Below, piece by piece: positions 47,771-58,424 of a stretch of DNA of 64,000 bases. The position numbers and the translations under genes are program-made. Source of the DNA: Saccharothrix carnea (GTDB lineage Bacteria; Actinomycetota; Actinomycetes; Mycobacteriales; Pseudonocardiaceae); NCBI RefSeq assembly GCF_003014735.1, contig NZ_PYAX01000009.1:1-64000 (forward strand), read 5' to 3'. Within the stretch, counting starts at the first letter, position 1. Each line of letters begins with the position of its first letter. Below the pieces are notes generated by a model, which was not told the DNA's origin, did no database searches, and worked only from the letters and a program-made list of their open reading frames with translations.

Positions 47771-49204
47771 TCAGCTCGTGATCGGCCAGGGAGTCGGGAT
47801 TGCGGTTCCCCGGTAGCGGTAGCGGGTCGTGCCCACCGTTGCCGGATTGAACAGCGGCCCTTTCTCCGAGGTCGGCCACCATGCGTCGCCCTTGTAGTAG
47901 CGGCGGCGCAGGTCCTTCCACGCCGATCGGTGGTGTTTGCGTCGAAGCCATCGGCCGACCTGTTGCCACGCGCAGTAGCTCAGGTGGCTGAAGGCGTCGG
48001 TGGACACCCCGGGGCGGAAGTAGACGCACCAGCCCCGCAGCGCCGGGTTGAGCCGGCTCAGCAGGGCGTCGAGCGGCAGGTTCGTGTCCGTCGTCCGGCA
48101 GATGGTTTTGACCTTGCCCGTCACGGCCTTGACGGCCTTGCGTGCGGGATAGGTGTAGACATACCGCCGGTCGCTTCCCCGCTTGCGGTGACGCTGGATG
48201 CGCCACCCGAGGAAGTCCAGACCTTCGTCGATATGGGTGATCAGGGTCTTCTCCCGTGACAGGCGCAAGCCCATCGTGGTCAGGACCTCGGCGATCTCCT
48301 CGCGCAGAGCCTGCGCGTCGGCCCTGGAGCCCGACACCATCAGGCACCAGTCGTCGGCGAACCGGACCAGCTTGGAGTTCGGCAGACCGTGACGGCGACG
48401 CTTGGCCCTGTCCGCTGTGCCGGTCGTGGCCCCGCCGGGGGCGTGGGCGATGTGCTCGTCCAGCACTGACAAGGCCACATTGGACAGCAGCGGTGAGAGG
48501 ATCGAACCCTGCGGGGTGCCGGTGTCGTTCTCCCGTAACCGGCGATCCTCGCCGAGGATCCCGGACTTCAGGAACGCCTTCAGCAGAGCCACGACGCGTT
48601 TGTCTCCGACACGTTCGTGTACCCGGTCCAGAAGGGCGGGGTGCGCGATCTCGTCGAAGCAGGCTTTGATGTCGCCCTCCACGATCCACTCGTAGGAATG
48701 CATCGCGTGGAAACGCACCTCGGCCACCGCGTCGTGGGCCTGGCGCAGCGGGCGGAACCCGTAGGAGCACGGGAGGAAATCCGCCTCGAAGATCGGCTCC
48801 AGCACAAGTTTCAACGATGCCTGGACCACCCGGTCGGTGATCGTGGCGATCCCCAGGCGGCGCAGTTTCCCGCCCGACTTGGGGATCATCCGTTCCCGTA
48901 CCGGCATCGGCGTGAAACTGCGGTCCTTGAGTGAAGTCCGCAGTCCGTCGAGGAACTCCTCGACATCCGCCGACGTCGAGATGGACATCGCCGTGCGGCC
49001 GTCCACCCCGGAGGTTCGGGCACCTTTGTTGCCCCGCACCCGGTCCCACGCGACCAACAGGAACGCGGGATCGGCGACGAGGTTGTACAGATCATCGAAC
49101 CTGCGATGGGGATCGTCGCCTGCCCAACGGTGCAGTTTGGTCTGGATCCCCAGTACCCGTCGCTCCGCCCGCAAGGTGGCGGACTCCAGATCATCGGTAT
49201 TCAC
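47771..49204 (-). CDS. ltrA: Group II intron reverse transcriptase/maturase
   Basis: A 477-residue RT/maturase. The RT part has RGNKGARTSGVDG, SGGKLRRLGIATITDRVVQA, CSYGFRPLRQAHDAVAEV, the active site VRFADDWCLMV and GTPQGSILSPLLSNV. The maturase domain X follows (LNPALRGWCVYFRPGVSTD; FSHLSYCAWQQVGRWLRRKH). No HNH endonuclease domain is seen, so it probably belongs to the En-minus groups. The GTG start at 49204 has AGGAGG nine bases upstream; the frame is open farther 5'. Confidence 0.93.
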   Translation of the reverse strand: MNTDDLESATLRAERRVLGIQTKLHRWAGDDPHRRFDDLYNLVADPAFLLVAWDRVRGNKGARTSGVDGRTAMSISTSADVEEFLDGLRTSLKDRSFTPMPVRERMIPKSGGKLRRLGIATITDRVVQASLKLVLEPIFEADFLPCSYGFRPLRQAHDAVAEVRFHAMHSYEWIVEGDIKACFDEIAHPALLDRVHERVGDKRVVALLKAFLKSGILGEDRRLRENDTGTPQGSILSPLLSNVALSVLDEHIAHAPGGATTGTADRAKRRRHGLPNSKLVRFADDWCLMVSGSRADAQALREEIAEVLTTMGLRLSREKTLITHIDEGLDFLGWRIQRHRKRGSDRRYVYTYPARKAVKAVTGKVKTICRTTDTNLPLDALLSRLNPALRGWCVYFRPGVSTDAFSHLSYCAWQQVGRWLRRKHHRSAWKDLRRRYYKGDAWWPTSEKGPLFNPATVGTTRYRYRGTAIPTPWPITS

Positions 49205-49735
49205 CGGTGACACCCTCCTGGCATTCCAGTTCTTCGACTGCCGACTTGCTGGCCCCCTTCGCCATGTACGCGCCTTTCGCGCGCTCGGACTACTACGAGG
49301 CCTCCGCCCCACCCGGCAACCCCTGGTCGGCAACGGACCTGCCCGTCGCCGGACCGGCTGTCCGGCGGGTAGGGCGGCTGCGAGTGGTTCCCACGTTCAC
49401 CACACGATCGATCACGGAGGGAGGTGCCCACCTCTACCCCGGCAGCATCGCCATGACTACGCCGCAGACCTTCACCATGGCCTCCTCGCCGGACTTCCAA
49501 ACCGGTTTCGGAGTCGGCCACCCACAATGGTGGCCACGCGCTGCATCCCGGCCCGTATTCATCAGGTTTGAGCCGGGTGCGACTTTACGAGGCGTCAGAC
49601 GGTGGTTTCTCGCGTACACCTTCCCCGCGCTGCTTGCCGGACCCGGACCGTCTGATGATGCCGACCCGTCCCGGCGTTGTCAGGGCTGCTCCCATCGCTA
49701 CGCGCGTTCCCGCGCATCGACTGCCCTCAGCTTCA

Positions 49736-50292
<557 letters not shown>

Positions 50293-50461
50293 ACCCCACG
50301 ATCATGCCCTGGAGGTCCAGCGTGTGCGATCGTCGCAGCTCAGCATGCCAGTGCAGAGTTCTGACACCCCACAGGTCGACTGCTGTCTCACCGGGAGTCT
50401 CGCTCACCACGCTCCCACCGCTCAGTCTCTGCCGTGACCTGCGACGTCACGATGAAAATGG

Positions 50462-50829
50462 CTCGATGGTGTCGTCGGTCGGTGGGCGCCCGATCCGTCG
50501 GGTAGGTCCACTTCTTCGTGACCAGGCGCCGGTGCCATCGCAGGACGGTGGCTGGAGTCAGCAATCGGTGCTCGCGCAACAGCGGAGGGAGTCGGGGAAC
50601 CAGTGTGGCGGGCACCGCGCGCGGTCGGCCCGCTCCAGCCGCGGGCGCGGTTTGGTGCGGCGTGGCACGGCGACTTCATGCTGCAGCAACAGCAGTTCGG
50701 CGTCCTTGGCCGCCGATGACCGGCTGAGTAGGACGGACCAGCCGACGAACCGGACGATCATGCTCCCACGGTTCATAATGCGCGATCACCGCAGCTCAGC
50801 GCCTCAGCGCAGAGTTCTGGAACCCCACA
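50462..50829 (-). mobile_element. IS-A remnant (right end)
   Basis: The right-hand end (GAGTTCTGGAACCCCACA, ending 50829) and the start of a transposase on the minus strand (IVRFVGWSVLLSRSSAAKDA; GTKE-like [15 protein letters not shown]) are present. It abuts the intron-bearing copy and is followed by the AlbA_2 gene. Confidence 0.75.
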
Positions 50830-50867
50830 CCCCGTTCATGCTGGCAGCGCACTGCGGACGTACCGGA

Positions 50868-52229
50868 TCAATCCTCGTCCTCCGCGGTGTCCGCCTCATC
50901 GGCGTCGTCGGGCATGAGCGCGGAGCGGATCGGCTCATCGACGTCGCCCAATTGCTTGACCGGGACGGCGAGCTCACCTTCGTAAACGCGGTGGTGCCCT
51001 CGCGCGGTGATCCGCCAGGTGCCGCGCAGCTCGGCGATGTCGGGCCCGTCGACGACCAGGGCGAAGTCACCAGGATCGGTGTCGTGCACGCTCCGGGGGC
51101 GCAGCGCGTCCAGCGTCACGGTCAGCGTCGTCGATCCGCCGTTGTGGTACAGGACCCCCATCCCCATGGCCGCCGGCCGGAGCACATCAGGCACCGGGTA
51201 GTTGTTGAGCGCGAACGCGGAGGACAACAGCGTGATAGCACCCCACCGGAGGGGTAGGGCAGGCAGCCGGGACGAAAGATCGAGCCCGTCGTCCTCGACC
51301 GGGTCGACGGCCCTGACCTCCCCCTCGATGTGGACCTGCACCTCCACGTTCTCCAGGAACGCGTCGCTGCTGTTGCGAATGCGCAGGTGAACGCCACGTC
51401 CGGCGTAGCCCGCCAGGTGGTCCAGGACCTCCGGCCAGGCTCGTCGCACCCCTTCCTGCCAGGACTCCACCTCGGCCAGGAACTCCTCCGGCTTGCGGCG
51501 GTCGCCGATCGAGAACTGGGCACCCAGGGTGTCGAAACCGGCCAACCGGGTACCGGGACGGGATCTGACACGGGCCGAGGCCTCGCCGAGCCTCTCGCGG
51601 TGCGCCTCGATGTAGTCCTCCAGCACCTGCTCGTACCCGTGCGGATGGCGTACCGCGCGGCCGACAACGGCGACGTCCAACTCGGCGGTGACGGTGTGCG
51701 CGCGGCTCCGGTCAACCATCGCCCGGATCTCCGCGCCCTTGGCCAACCGGGTCTCGCCGTCGGCGCGGACGAAGATGGCGCCGTCGGTCAGCTTCTCGGG
51801 CCCGTCGCTCAGGCAGGTCCAGACGCTGCCCGTGGGCGGGTCAACCACGATGACGATGACGTCCCTGCCCTCGCCAGCGGGAACGCGCTGGAAGTCCCAC
51901 CGGGGGCCGGGCGTGCCGGTGTAACGAGCGACGAACCGGGCCAGATCCATGGCCTCGAACGGCGCGATGCCGGTGACCGCCCCGGGTGCGACCCCGAGGA
52001 CCATCAGGGCGTGCCCCTGAAAGTAGCGGGCCGCAGTGTCCGGGTCCCGGTTGGCCGCACCGAGGATGAACTTGACCACCTTCGCCCGACCCGCCGACCC
52101 GGTGAGGTCGACATCGGACTTTAGCTCCAGGAAGTGCCGCTCGACCCGGTCGTCGGTCCTGCTCAGATCGTCGATCAGCGACGTCCACTCCATCTGCCCG
52201 CGCGGCAGCACCGAGAAGTCCATGACCAT
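50868..52229 (-). CDS. Schlafen/AlbA_2-domain protein
   Basis: A protein of about 450 residues. The N-terminal 160 residues fit the AlbA_2/Schlafen group: ERHFLELKSDVDLTGSAGRA, KVVKFILGAANRDPDTAARY and GHALMVLGVAPGAVTGIAPF, then GAIFVRADGETRLAKGAEI. The C-terminal part (HLRIRNSSDAFLENVEVQVH) is beta-rich and unassigned; the end is very acidic. Proteins with this domain include nucleic-acid-binding and nuclease-like defence factors. ATG 52229 or 52223. Confidence 0.75.
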   Translation of the reverse strand: MVMDFSVLPRGQMEWTSLIDDLSRTDDRVERHFLELKSDVDLTGSAGRAKVVKFILGAANRDPDTAARYFQGHALMVLGVAPGAVTGIAPFEAMDLARFVARYTGTPGPRWDFQRVPAGEGRDVIVIVVDPPTGSVWTCLSDGPEKLTDGAIFVRADGETRLAKGAEIRAMVDRSRAHTVTAELDVAVVGRAVRHPHGYEQVLEDYIEAHRERLGEASARVRSRPGTRLAGFDTLGAQFSIGDRRKPEEFLAEVESWQEGVRRAWPEVLDHLAGYAGRGVHLRIRNSSDAFLENVEVQVHIEGEVRAVDPVEDDGLDLSSRLPALPLRWGAITLLSSAFALNNYPVPDVLRPAAMGMGVLYHNGGSTTLTVTLDALRPRSVHDTDPGDFALVVDGPDIAELRGTWRITARGHHRVYEGELAVPVKQLGDVDEPIRSALMPDDADEADTAEDED

Positions 52230-52343
52230 CCATCCCGAACACAGTGCGGAGAAACACCCGAATCTACCCTCCGACACCGACAACTCGGCCCAGCGTGCCG
52301 GAGCACCGGATCGACGATTCCGCTGTACGCGGTGACAAGCGGC

Positions 52344-52504
52344 TCAACAAGCGCAGCCGTCGGCAGCCGACATGGACTGCGCACGGCGTTCGAGCAGTAC
52401 GGTGTCGAGCCAGACGCCGTGGTGGTGGGCGATGCGCTCGCGGACGCCGACGGTGCGGAAAGCCAGCGGAGTGGTGCAGGCCAATGCCGGCGCGGTTCTC
52501 CGGG
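52344..52504 (-). pseudogene. GNAT acetyltransferase remnant
   Basis: A C-terminal piece, GFRTVGVRERIAHHHGVWLD, then TVLLERR, matches the end of phosphinothricin-type N-acetyltransferases. It is cut off at its 5' side by the IS-B fragment at 52505. A stop follows at 52344. Confidence 0.6.
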
Positions 52505-53172
52505 AAGGACGCCGAGATCGACCCGGCCCCCAAGCGCACCTCGACGACCTGGTCGACCTTCCTCCGCTCGTAGGCCGAGGCGCTCCTGGCCTGCGACTTC
52601 TTCGAGACCACCACCCTGAGCGGCACCCGCCTGTACGTGCTCGCGGTGATCGAGCACGCCAGCCGCCAGATCCGGGTCCTCGGCGCCACCGCACACCCGA
52701 CCGCCTCCTGGGTCACCCAAGCCGCCAAGAACCTCGTCATGGATCTTGAGGAGGCGAGTAATTCCGCGCGATTCCTGATCCGCGACCGGGATGGAAAGTT
52801 CCCCACCCTGTTCGACGCCGTCCTCGCCGACGCCGGTGTCCAGGTCCTCCTCACTGGTGTCCGGATACCGCGCATGAACGCGATCATGGAACGCTGGATC
52901 CACAGCTGCCGCCACGAACTCCTCGACCGCACCCTCATCTGGAACCAACAGCACCTACTCCACGCACTACGCGAGTACGAGCAGTTCTACAACAACCACC
53001 GACCTCACCAAGGCATCGTCAACGCCCGACCACTACACCCACTGCCACCACCAGCCACCGACCAAACAGTCATCACCCACCTCGACATCCGCAGACGGCA
53101 ACGGCTGGGCGGCATCCTCAACGAGTACTACCACGCCGCCTGACCAGCACGGATGACATTTCGGCAGGCACA
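52505..53172 (+). mobile_element. IS-B, copy 2 (3' part)
   Basis: The C-terminal two thirds of an IS-B transposase on the plus strand (IDPAPKRTSTTWSTFLRS, a TAG in place of Gln, then ACDFFETTTL to RRRQRLGGILNEYYHAA). The element end TTTCGGCAGGCACA is at 53172. The 5' part is missing. The end lies 20 bases from the stop of the NACHT gene. Confidence 0.82.
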
Positions 53173-53191
53173 GCGTGGGATGCCGGGTCCG

Positions 53192-56100
53192 TCACGCCAG
53201 AGCGATCTCGATGCCATTTACCACCATGCGCCCCACGGTGCGGCGGTTCCGCAGCGCGGGGGTGAGGGGCTCGACGAGCGGCTTATTCCGCCACAAGATT
53301 ACGCATTGCCCTCCGTGCTCGTCCTCGTACTCATCAATGTCCTCGTTTCCGTAGCGTTGGAAGATTCCCAGCTGAAGTTCCACATGGGCAGGTAGTCTTC
53401 GAGTTGTTTCGGCCAAGCCGGTGAGCAGTGGAGGGTATGGATACTTCGTAGTCCCGCCTTCGCGTATGTCTTCCCGAAGCGGGTCGTCCGGTACTAGTAT
53501 GCGGAGCCTGCGCAAGCTTGGCATGCTCTGGATGATTTCCACTTCCTCCGCAGTCGGCCAGCCGACCATATGGAGTTCGGTCATCCCGGTCCAAGCGTTG
53601 AACGTCGACAGCCGTGTGCGATGCCAGGAGTTGGCCGAGTAGTAGGCGACTAGGAGTTTCTCCGGTGCCGACTCGTAGATGCCGAAAAGATGTGGGGAAT
53701 CACCCAGCTTGAGGTGATGCAGCGAATCGGGAAGGGCAATCGTGGACCCGGCTGCGACGGTCGTTGTTCCGAGCGTCAATTCTTCGAGGTCGGGGAGCGA
53801 GCTTAGTACGTCGGGCGGGTTTAACGTGATTCCGTTGAGGAGCAGTTGGTGTACGGGCAGGCCTTCGATGACTTGCAGACTCTGCCTGAAGGAAACACCG
53901 TACATCTGGAGATTGCGCAATTTGTGCAAGTGGGCGAAGGTGTCGGGCCCGTCAATCTCGACATTGACCAGAGTGAGGGATTGGAGGTTCGAGTGTCGAC
54001 CGAGTGAATTTGTGACTTTTGGTGTTTCGGCAATATCGGTCGAGACTTCGAGGTGTTGCAGGTGCTTCGTATGTTCCAGTGCTTCGAGTTGCTTGTCCGA
54101 GTTGACTGCGACAGTGACGTCGGTCAAGATCATGGAGTCCAAAACGGTCCGCACGTAGTCGACGGGATCGCAATCCGGCCAATTTTCGGCGAGTCGCATC
54201 CGGATGTCGCGAGAGGGTAGGGCCGCGAACCGGGACAGGATAGGGAGTGCTTCCGGCCCGCCGATACCCTGCACGACATTGAGCAATTGATGTACAGCAT
54301 TCGGCGCTGCCGCTTCGAGGTCCGGTATGAGGTCGAGCACCAGGCTGCCGACGCGGATTAATTCCTGGGTTTGATCGTCGTTGACTGGTGGGATCATGCG
54401 GATGGTCTTCTCGGTGACCAGTGAGATAGTCTCCGGAGAAAGGTAGGACGCAGTGTTGAGACAGGCGGCGGCCAGCAGATGCAGCTTGTAGCGCAGCCTC
54501 GTGTCGCGGTCACCGCGCTCGATCAGCCCGGTCACCACCTGCTCGCACTCGCGCCGGTTGGCGTGGGCCACGACGAGGGGAACCACTTCGCGCCACTGGT
54601 CGCGCTCGGCGTTCTGCACCAGAAAGTCGAGATCGCCGTAGTCCAGCACGGCTTGGGCGGCTAGGTACTCCTGGAACGTGCGGTGCAGGAAGTCCGACCG
54701 CTCGGCCGTCACAGTCTGGAGTACTCCCGACCGGAGGACCAGGTACTTCGCCAAGTCCGCCGACGACGCCGTCAAATGCGGCATGCCGCGACGCTCGTGA
54801 TTGATCCGGCTTGCTACCTCAGCCTGCGTCACGTCGAGACGGTCGTTGCGGATCATCCAGTAAGCCAGGTGCGCGAGTAGTGCCTCCTGATCACGTCGCG
54901 AGATGTCGTCGATGTAGGTCGGCACCTGGCGTTGGCGGTCGCGTTCGGACAGTAACATTTCGAGCGCCGCGCGGTACAACTCCACGCGGTCGCGGGGCAG
55001 TTCGCGGAGCCGATCGACGTGCAGGGCGCAGATCAGTGCGCATAGCAGCGGGTTGGTGGCGAGTTTGCGCAAGTCACGTCGTCTGCCGAAGGTCTTCTCC
55101 AGATCGGTCTGGAGGCGCACGATTTCAGTCGCGTCCTGCTCCGATCCGGAAAGCACTCGCATCGTGTTGTGCCAGTGGCGGATGAAGTCGCGGATGTCGG
55201 CCATGTCCATCGGCAGGATACGGAAGCTCTTGAATCCCGCTTCGCTGAGCCAGCCAGCCGCCGCTGCGGGGGGTCGGGACGTGACCACAAAGTGATTGCC
55301 TTCGAACTGGGAGGTCATGCCATCCAGCCACTCGCGGGCAGCTTCGCGCTGGCCCTCAGGCAGTTCATCGACACCGTCGACCAGCACGAGTCCACGCCTC
55401 TCCAGCAGCACCGATCGCACCCATCCCTCCGGAACATCTAATTCCTCAGAGATCTGCGCGGCGAACGCTGAGGTGTGGGGCAGCGGTTTGCCGGCGAAGT
55501 TCCGCAGGCGGACAAAGAACGGGACTTTTCCGGCCAGTTCGGGCACCTGGACCGAACCGCTGGCAGTGACAGTGGCGACCCATTGGAGCAGTGTGGTCTT
55601 GCCCGAGCCCGCCTCACCGCGGATCAGCAGGCGCCGATTAGTGCCAAGGATCTGGGGCAGCCGCGCCTTGCCGGTGCGCGACGTTCCAAGTTCACTACCG
55701 AGGTCGACTGGTTTGCTGTTCTCCGCCGCACCGCTAAGGCTGATGTACGCCGTGGTCAGTGGGTATGAATTCGAGATGCGGCCGAGGCGAACTCCGAACA
55801 GGCGGAGACTGCGCAGCTTGCCCTCTACTGCGGCGCGGTACTGCCGCTCGAATTCGAGGTACCGCTGCTCGGGAGCCATCACCAGCCTGTTTTCCAGAAG
55901 CGCACCGGTGCGCCGGACGAGCTCGACGTCGACCCGGGCTGAGAAGTTAGGACGCGACGTGAAGAATTCGATGAGCTGGGCGGAGCAGGCAAGCAGGACC
56001 GACACGTACGCGACGATTGCGTCGCCGACAAGCTCCGTGGCCCGCACCCGGTCGGGGTCCCTCGCGACGAGCCGCTCCACCAGTTGCTCCGGTTCGAGGT

Positions 56101-56425
56101 TCGCTGCCAGAACGAAGTCCAGATCCAGTGGGGCGCTGTGCGCGAGGGTCTCCTGGGCGGCACCCACTGCGGCGTTCCAGTCGGCAGGCGACACGCTGCT
56201 GAGTTCCGTGCGCCGGAACTCAGCGAGCTGATCGACCACTTTGGAAGTGAACTCCTCAATACGCTCGTGTTCGAGCCGTGTCAGGGTTGGCACTCCTGGG
56301 AGACGCAGCGGTGGGTCCAGACGGACCGGTTCGGATACCATTTCGGCGCCCTTGAGCCGCTGAACCGCCTTGATCAACTGACCAATGACGGGTGCGGCAG
56401 GTCGTAAGAGGTCTCTGGCGTCCAT
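53192..56425 (-). CDS. Bacterial NACHT-LRR (NLR-like) protein
   Basis: A 1077-residue protein. Residues 1-240 form a helical N-terminal domain (NNH-like). The NACHT domain follows, with Walker A LIRGEAGSGKTTLLQW (about 267-282), the Walker B acidic stretch RGLVLVDGVDELPEGQ (about 344-359), sensor FVVTSRP, and LRKLATNPLLCALICALHVD with its winged-helix end RTFQEYLAAQAVLDYGDLDF. From about 800 on, leucine-rich repeats are seen (HLQHLEVSTDI; NLQSLTLVNVEIDG; DLEELTLGTT). bNACHT proteins are antiphage sensors; no enzymatic effector is seen at the N-terminus. ATG 56425. Confidence 0.88.
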   Translation of the reverse strand: MDARDLLRPAAPVIGQLIKAVQRLKGAEMVSEPVRLDPPLRLPGVPTLTRLEHERIEEFTSKVVDQLAEFRRTELSSVSPADWNAAVGAAQETLAHSAPLDLDFVLAANLEPEQLVERLVARDPDRVRATELVGDAIVAYVSVLLACSAQLIEFFTSRPNFSARVDVELVRRTGALLENRLVMAPEQRYLEFERQYRAAVEGKLRSLRLFGVRLGRISNSYPLTTAYISLSGAAENSKPVDLGSELGTSRTGKARLPQILGTNRRLLIRGEAGSGKTTLLQWVATVTASGSVQVPELAGKVPFFVRLRNFAGKPLPHTSAFAAQISEELDVPEGWVRSVLLERRGLVLVDGVDELPEGQREAAREWLDGMTSQFEGNHFVVTSRPPAAAAGWLSEAGFKSFRILPMDMADIRDFIRHWHNTMRVLSGSEQDATEIVRLQTDLEKTFGRRRDLRKLATNPLLCALICALHVDRLRELPRDRVELYRAALEMLLSERDRQRQVPTYIDDISRRDQEALLAHLAYWMIRNDRLDVTQAEVASRINHERRGMPHLTASSADLAKYLVLRSGVLQTVTAERSDFLHRTFQEYLAAQAVLDYGDLDFLVQNAERDQWREVVPLVVAHANRRECEQVVTGLIERGDRDTRLRYKLHLLAAACLNTASYLSPETISLVTEKTIRMIPPVNDDQTQELIRVGSLVLDLIPDLEAAAPNAVHQLLNVVQGIGGPEALPILSRFAALPSRDIRMRLAENWPDCDPVDYVRTVLDSMILTDVTVAVNSDKQLEALEHTKHLQHLEVSTDIAETPKVTNSLGRHSNLQSLTLVNVEIDGPDTFAHLHKLRNLQMYGVSFRQSLQVIEGLPVHQLLLNGITLNPPDVLSSLPDLEELTLGTTTVAAGSTIALPDSLHHLKLGDSPHLFGIYESAPEKLLVAYYSANSWHRTRLSTFNAWTGMTELHMVGWPTAEEVEIIQSMPSLRRLRILVPDDPLREDIREGGTTKYPYPPLLTGLAETTRRLPAHVELQLGIFQRYGNEDIDEYEDEHGGQCVILWRNKPLVEPLTPALRNRRTVGRMVVNGIEIALA

Positions 56426-56526
56426 TCGTGCCCCCTGCGGTTGTCACGTCCCCTCCCAAGAGGGGGCGCGACACTAACACGCCAGAGCTGTCAGTCAGCC
56501 GTCGTTCGGACGGGTAGTACTGAGGT

Positions 56527-57765
56527 TGTGCTTGCCGAAAGTGTCGTCCGTGCTGGTCAGGCGCATGGTGGTACTCGTTGAGGATGCCGCCCAGTCGTTG
56601 CCGTTAGCGGATGTCGAGTCGGGTGAGGGCCGCTTGGGCGGTGACGGCTGGTGGCAGCGTGCGCAGTGGGCGGGCGTTGGCGATGCCTTGATGGGCCGGT
56701 GGGTGTTGTAGTACTTCTCGTACTCGCGCAGGGCGCGGAGTAGTTGCGGTCGGTTCCAAATGAGGGTGCGGTCGAGCAGTTCGCGTCGGCAGCTGCGGAT
56801 CCAGCGTTCCATGATCGCCGTTCATGCGCGGTATCCGGACGCCGCTGAGAACGACCTCGATGCCTGAATCGGCGAGGACGGCGTCGAACAGGGCGGGGAA
56901 CTTCCCGTCACGGTCTCGGATCAGGAATCGTGCGGTGCTGCCTGTGTCTTCGATGTCCATGACGAGGTTCCTGGCGGTTTGAGTGACCCAGGACGTGGTC
57001 GGGTGTGCGGTGGCGCCCAGGACTCTGATTCGGCGGCTGGTGTGCTCGATGACCGCGAGTATGTACAGGCGGGTGCCGGTCAACGTATGGGTCTCGAAGA
57101 AGTCGCATGCCAGTAGCGCGTCGGCCTGTGAGCGGAGGAAGGTCGACCAGGTCGTCGTGGTGCGCTGGGGCGCCGGGTCGATCCCGGTGTCCTTGAGGAT
57201 CTGCCAGACGGTGGAGGCTGCGACCTTGATGCCGAGTACGAGGAGTTCGCCGTGGATGCGGCGGTAGCCCCATGTTGGGTTCTCCCGTGCCAGGCGCAGT
57301 ACCAGGAGCCGGATCGAGCGGACGGTCCGTGGACGACCGGGCCGCTCGGGACGGGATCTGATCGCGTGGCGGCGTTTCATGAAGTCCTGGTGCCACCGAA
57401 GCACTGTCTCCGGACGCACCAGCAGTCGGAGCCGACGAAGCGTATCGACCGGAAGTCGGTGCAGCAGTGCCGCGAGAAACGCCCGGTCGTCGGGGGAGAA
57501 CCGTGGACGGGCGTCACCGAGTTGGCGTTCCAGGACGGTGATCTGATGGCGTAGTGCCAGGATCTCCGTGTCCTTGTCCCGGTCGCTCATGGGCAGCAGG
57601 CGCAGCAGCGCGAAGGCGTTGGTCACACCGAGGTAGGCCAGTCGGAGCAGCACAGCCGCTCATCATGCCGTGCTGGACGATGTCACGGCGGACGGCAACC
57701 GTGCCGCGAGCACTTCGTGGTCTTGAGCTTCGCGCATCTTCTACCTGCATGGATGGGGTTGTCGT
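56527..57765 (-). mobile_element. IS-B, copy 3 (defective)
   Basis: Left end TGTGCTTGCCGAAAGTGTCG at 56527. The right end keeps CCTGCATGGATGGGGTTGTCG but diverges from the IS-B consensus in its last bases, so 57765 is approximate. It is inserted in a third type of IS (IS-C), whose remains lie on its right. Confidence 0.75.
56604..57653 (-). pseudogene. IS-B transposase, two frameshifts
   Basis: Runs from MLLRLAYLGVTNAFALLRLL to SGVRIPRMNG at about 56820 in one frame. MERWIRSCRRELLDRTLIWN lies in another, and QGIANARPLRTLPPAVTAQ returns to the first frame before a stop after LTRLDIR. The remaining C-terminal residues follow as NDWAAS in a shifted frame. All three catalytic residues are encoded, but the gene is broken. 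Confidence 0.8.
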
Positions 57766-58115
57766 GCACGGCAGGTCCCACTTGCGGGCCATGAGTCTGC
57801 GGTGCCAGGCGAGCAGGGTGCCCGGTGTCACGAGGAATACCTTCTGCCACCGCTGACGATCCACCAGTCCGGACAGGGCGGCGAACCAGAACCGGTCCGC
57901 GGGCTCATAGCGGACAGGACCCGTCACCTGCCGGCGCAGGACCGCGTTCTCGTGCCGCAGCACGAGCAGCTCGGCGTCCTTCGCCGCCCCACTCCGAAGG
58001 AGCACCGACGGGACGGACAGCAACTTCCGGGTCACCTTATACAGCAGGGACACGATCACCCGGACATGGTCCCAACGCGGCTACACCCCGCTCTACCAGC
58101 CGCGATGACTTTTCG
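57766..58115 (-). mobile_element. IS-C remnant (transposase N-terminus)
   Basis: A third integrase-core element. On the minus strand, from 58059: MIVSLLYKVTRKLLSVPSVL, then RHENAVLRRQVTGPVRYEPA and GTLLAWHRRLMARKWDLP. The frame then runs into IS-B copy 3. Only the first 95 codons remain. Its right side cuts a small membrane-protein gene near 58115-58120. Confidence 0.7.
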
Positions 58116-58239
58116 AGCGGCACACGGCCAGAAGCGCGGCCGCGACCGCGGCAGCGCTCGCAATCAACCACTTGGCCGCTTCACGAATGCGCTCCCCGCC
58201 CTTCTCGAACGCGTCAAGGGCAGGGCTCGGGGTAGTCAC
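58113..58239 (-). pseudogene. Small membrane protein, 3'-truncated
   Basis: Starts GTG 58239 overlapping the stop of the previous gene (GTGA). It reads VTTPSPALDAFEKGGERIRE, then AAKWLIASAAAVAAALLA, a helix followed by one membrane span. After that the frame enters IS-C sequence and stops. The original C-terminus is lost. Confidence 0.55.
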
Positions 58240-58424
58240 GGCCGGTCCTCGTCCAGCGGCATCGTGTCGTTGAGCGGCGGCAGGTTCCGCGGCTTGAACG
58301 GGATCCGCTGCGGTGGCCGCCGACGCTTTTTCGCGACCGCACCCCGCTCCGGATCGTTCGACGCTTCAGCGCCGTAGTACCTCAGTACGGCGTCGAGGAC
58401 GGTCTTCGGCATCAGCCCGGCGAC
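58236..58424 (-). pseudogene. C-terminal remnant of an unknown gene
   Basis: About 60 codons: LMPKTVLDAVLRYYGAEASN, then a basic, proline-rich tail (AKKRRRPPQRIPFKPRNLPP) ending DEDRP. It is cut off on its 5' side by IS-B copy 4. It is translationally coupled to the small membrane-protein gene. No family recognised. Confidence 0.5.

Noticed and set aside
52380..52500. Plus-strand frame TAFEQYGVEPDAVVVGDALA as a gene start
   Set aside because: The minus strand of the same bases encodes a clear GNAT C-terminus, so the plus-strand reading is a shadow.
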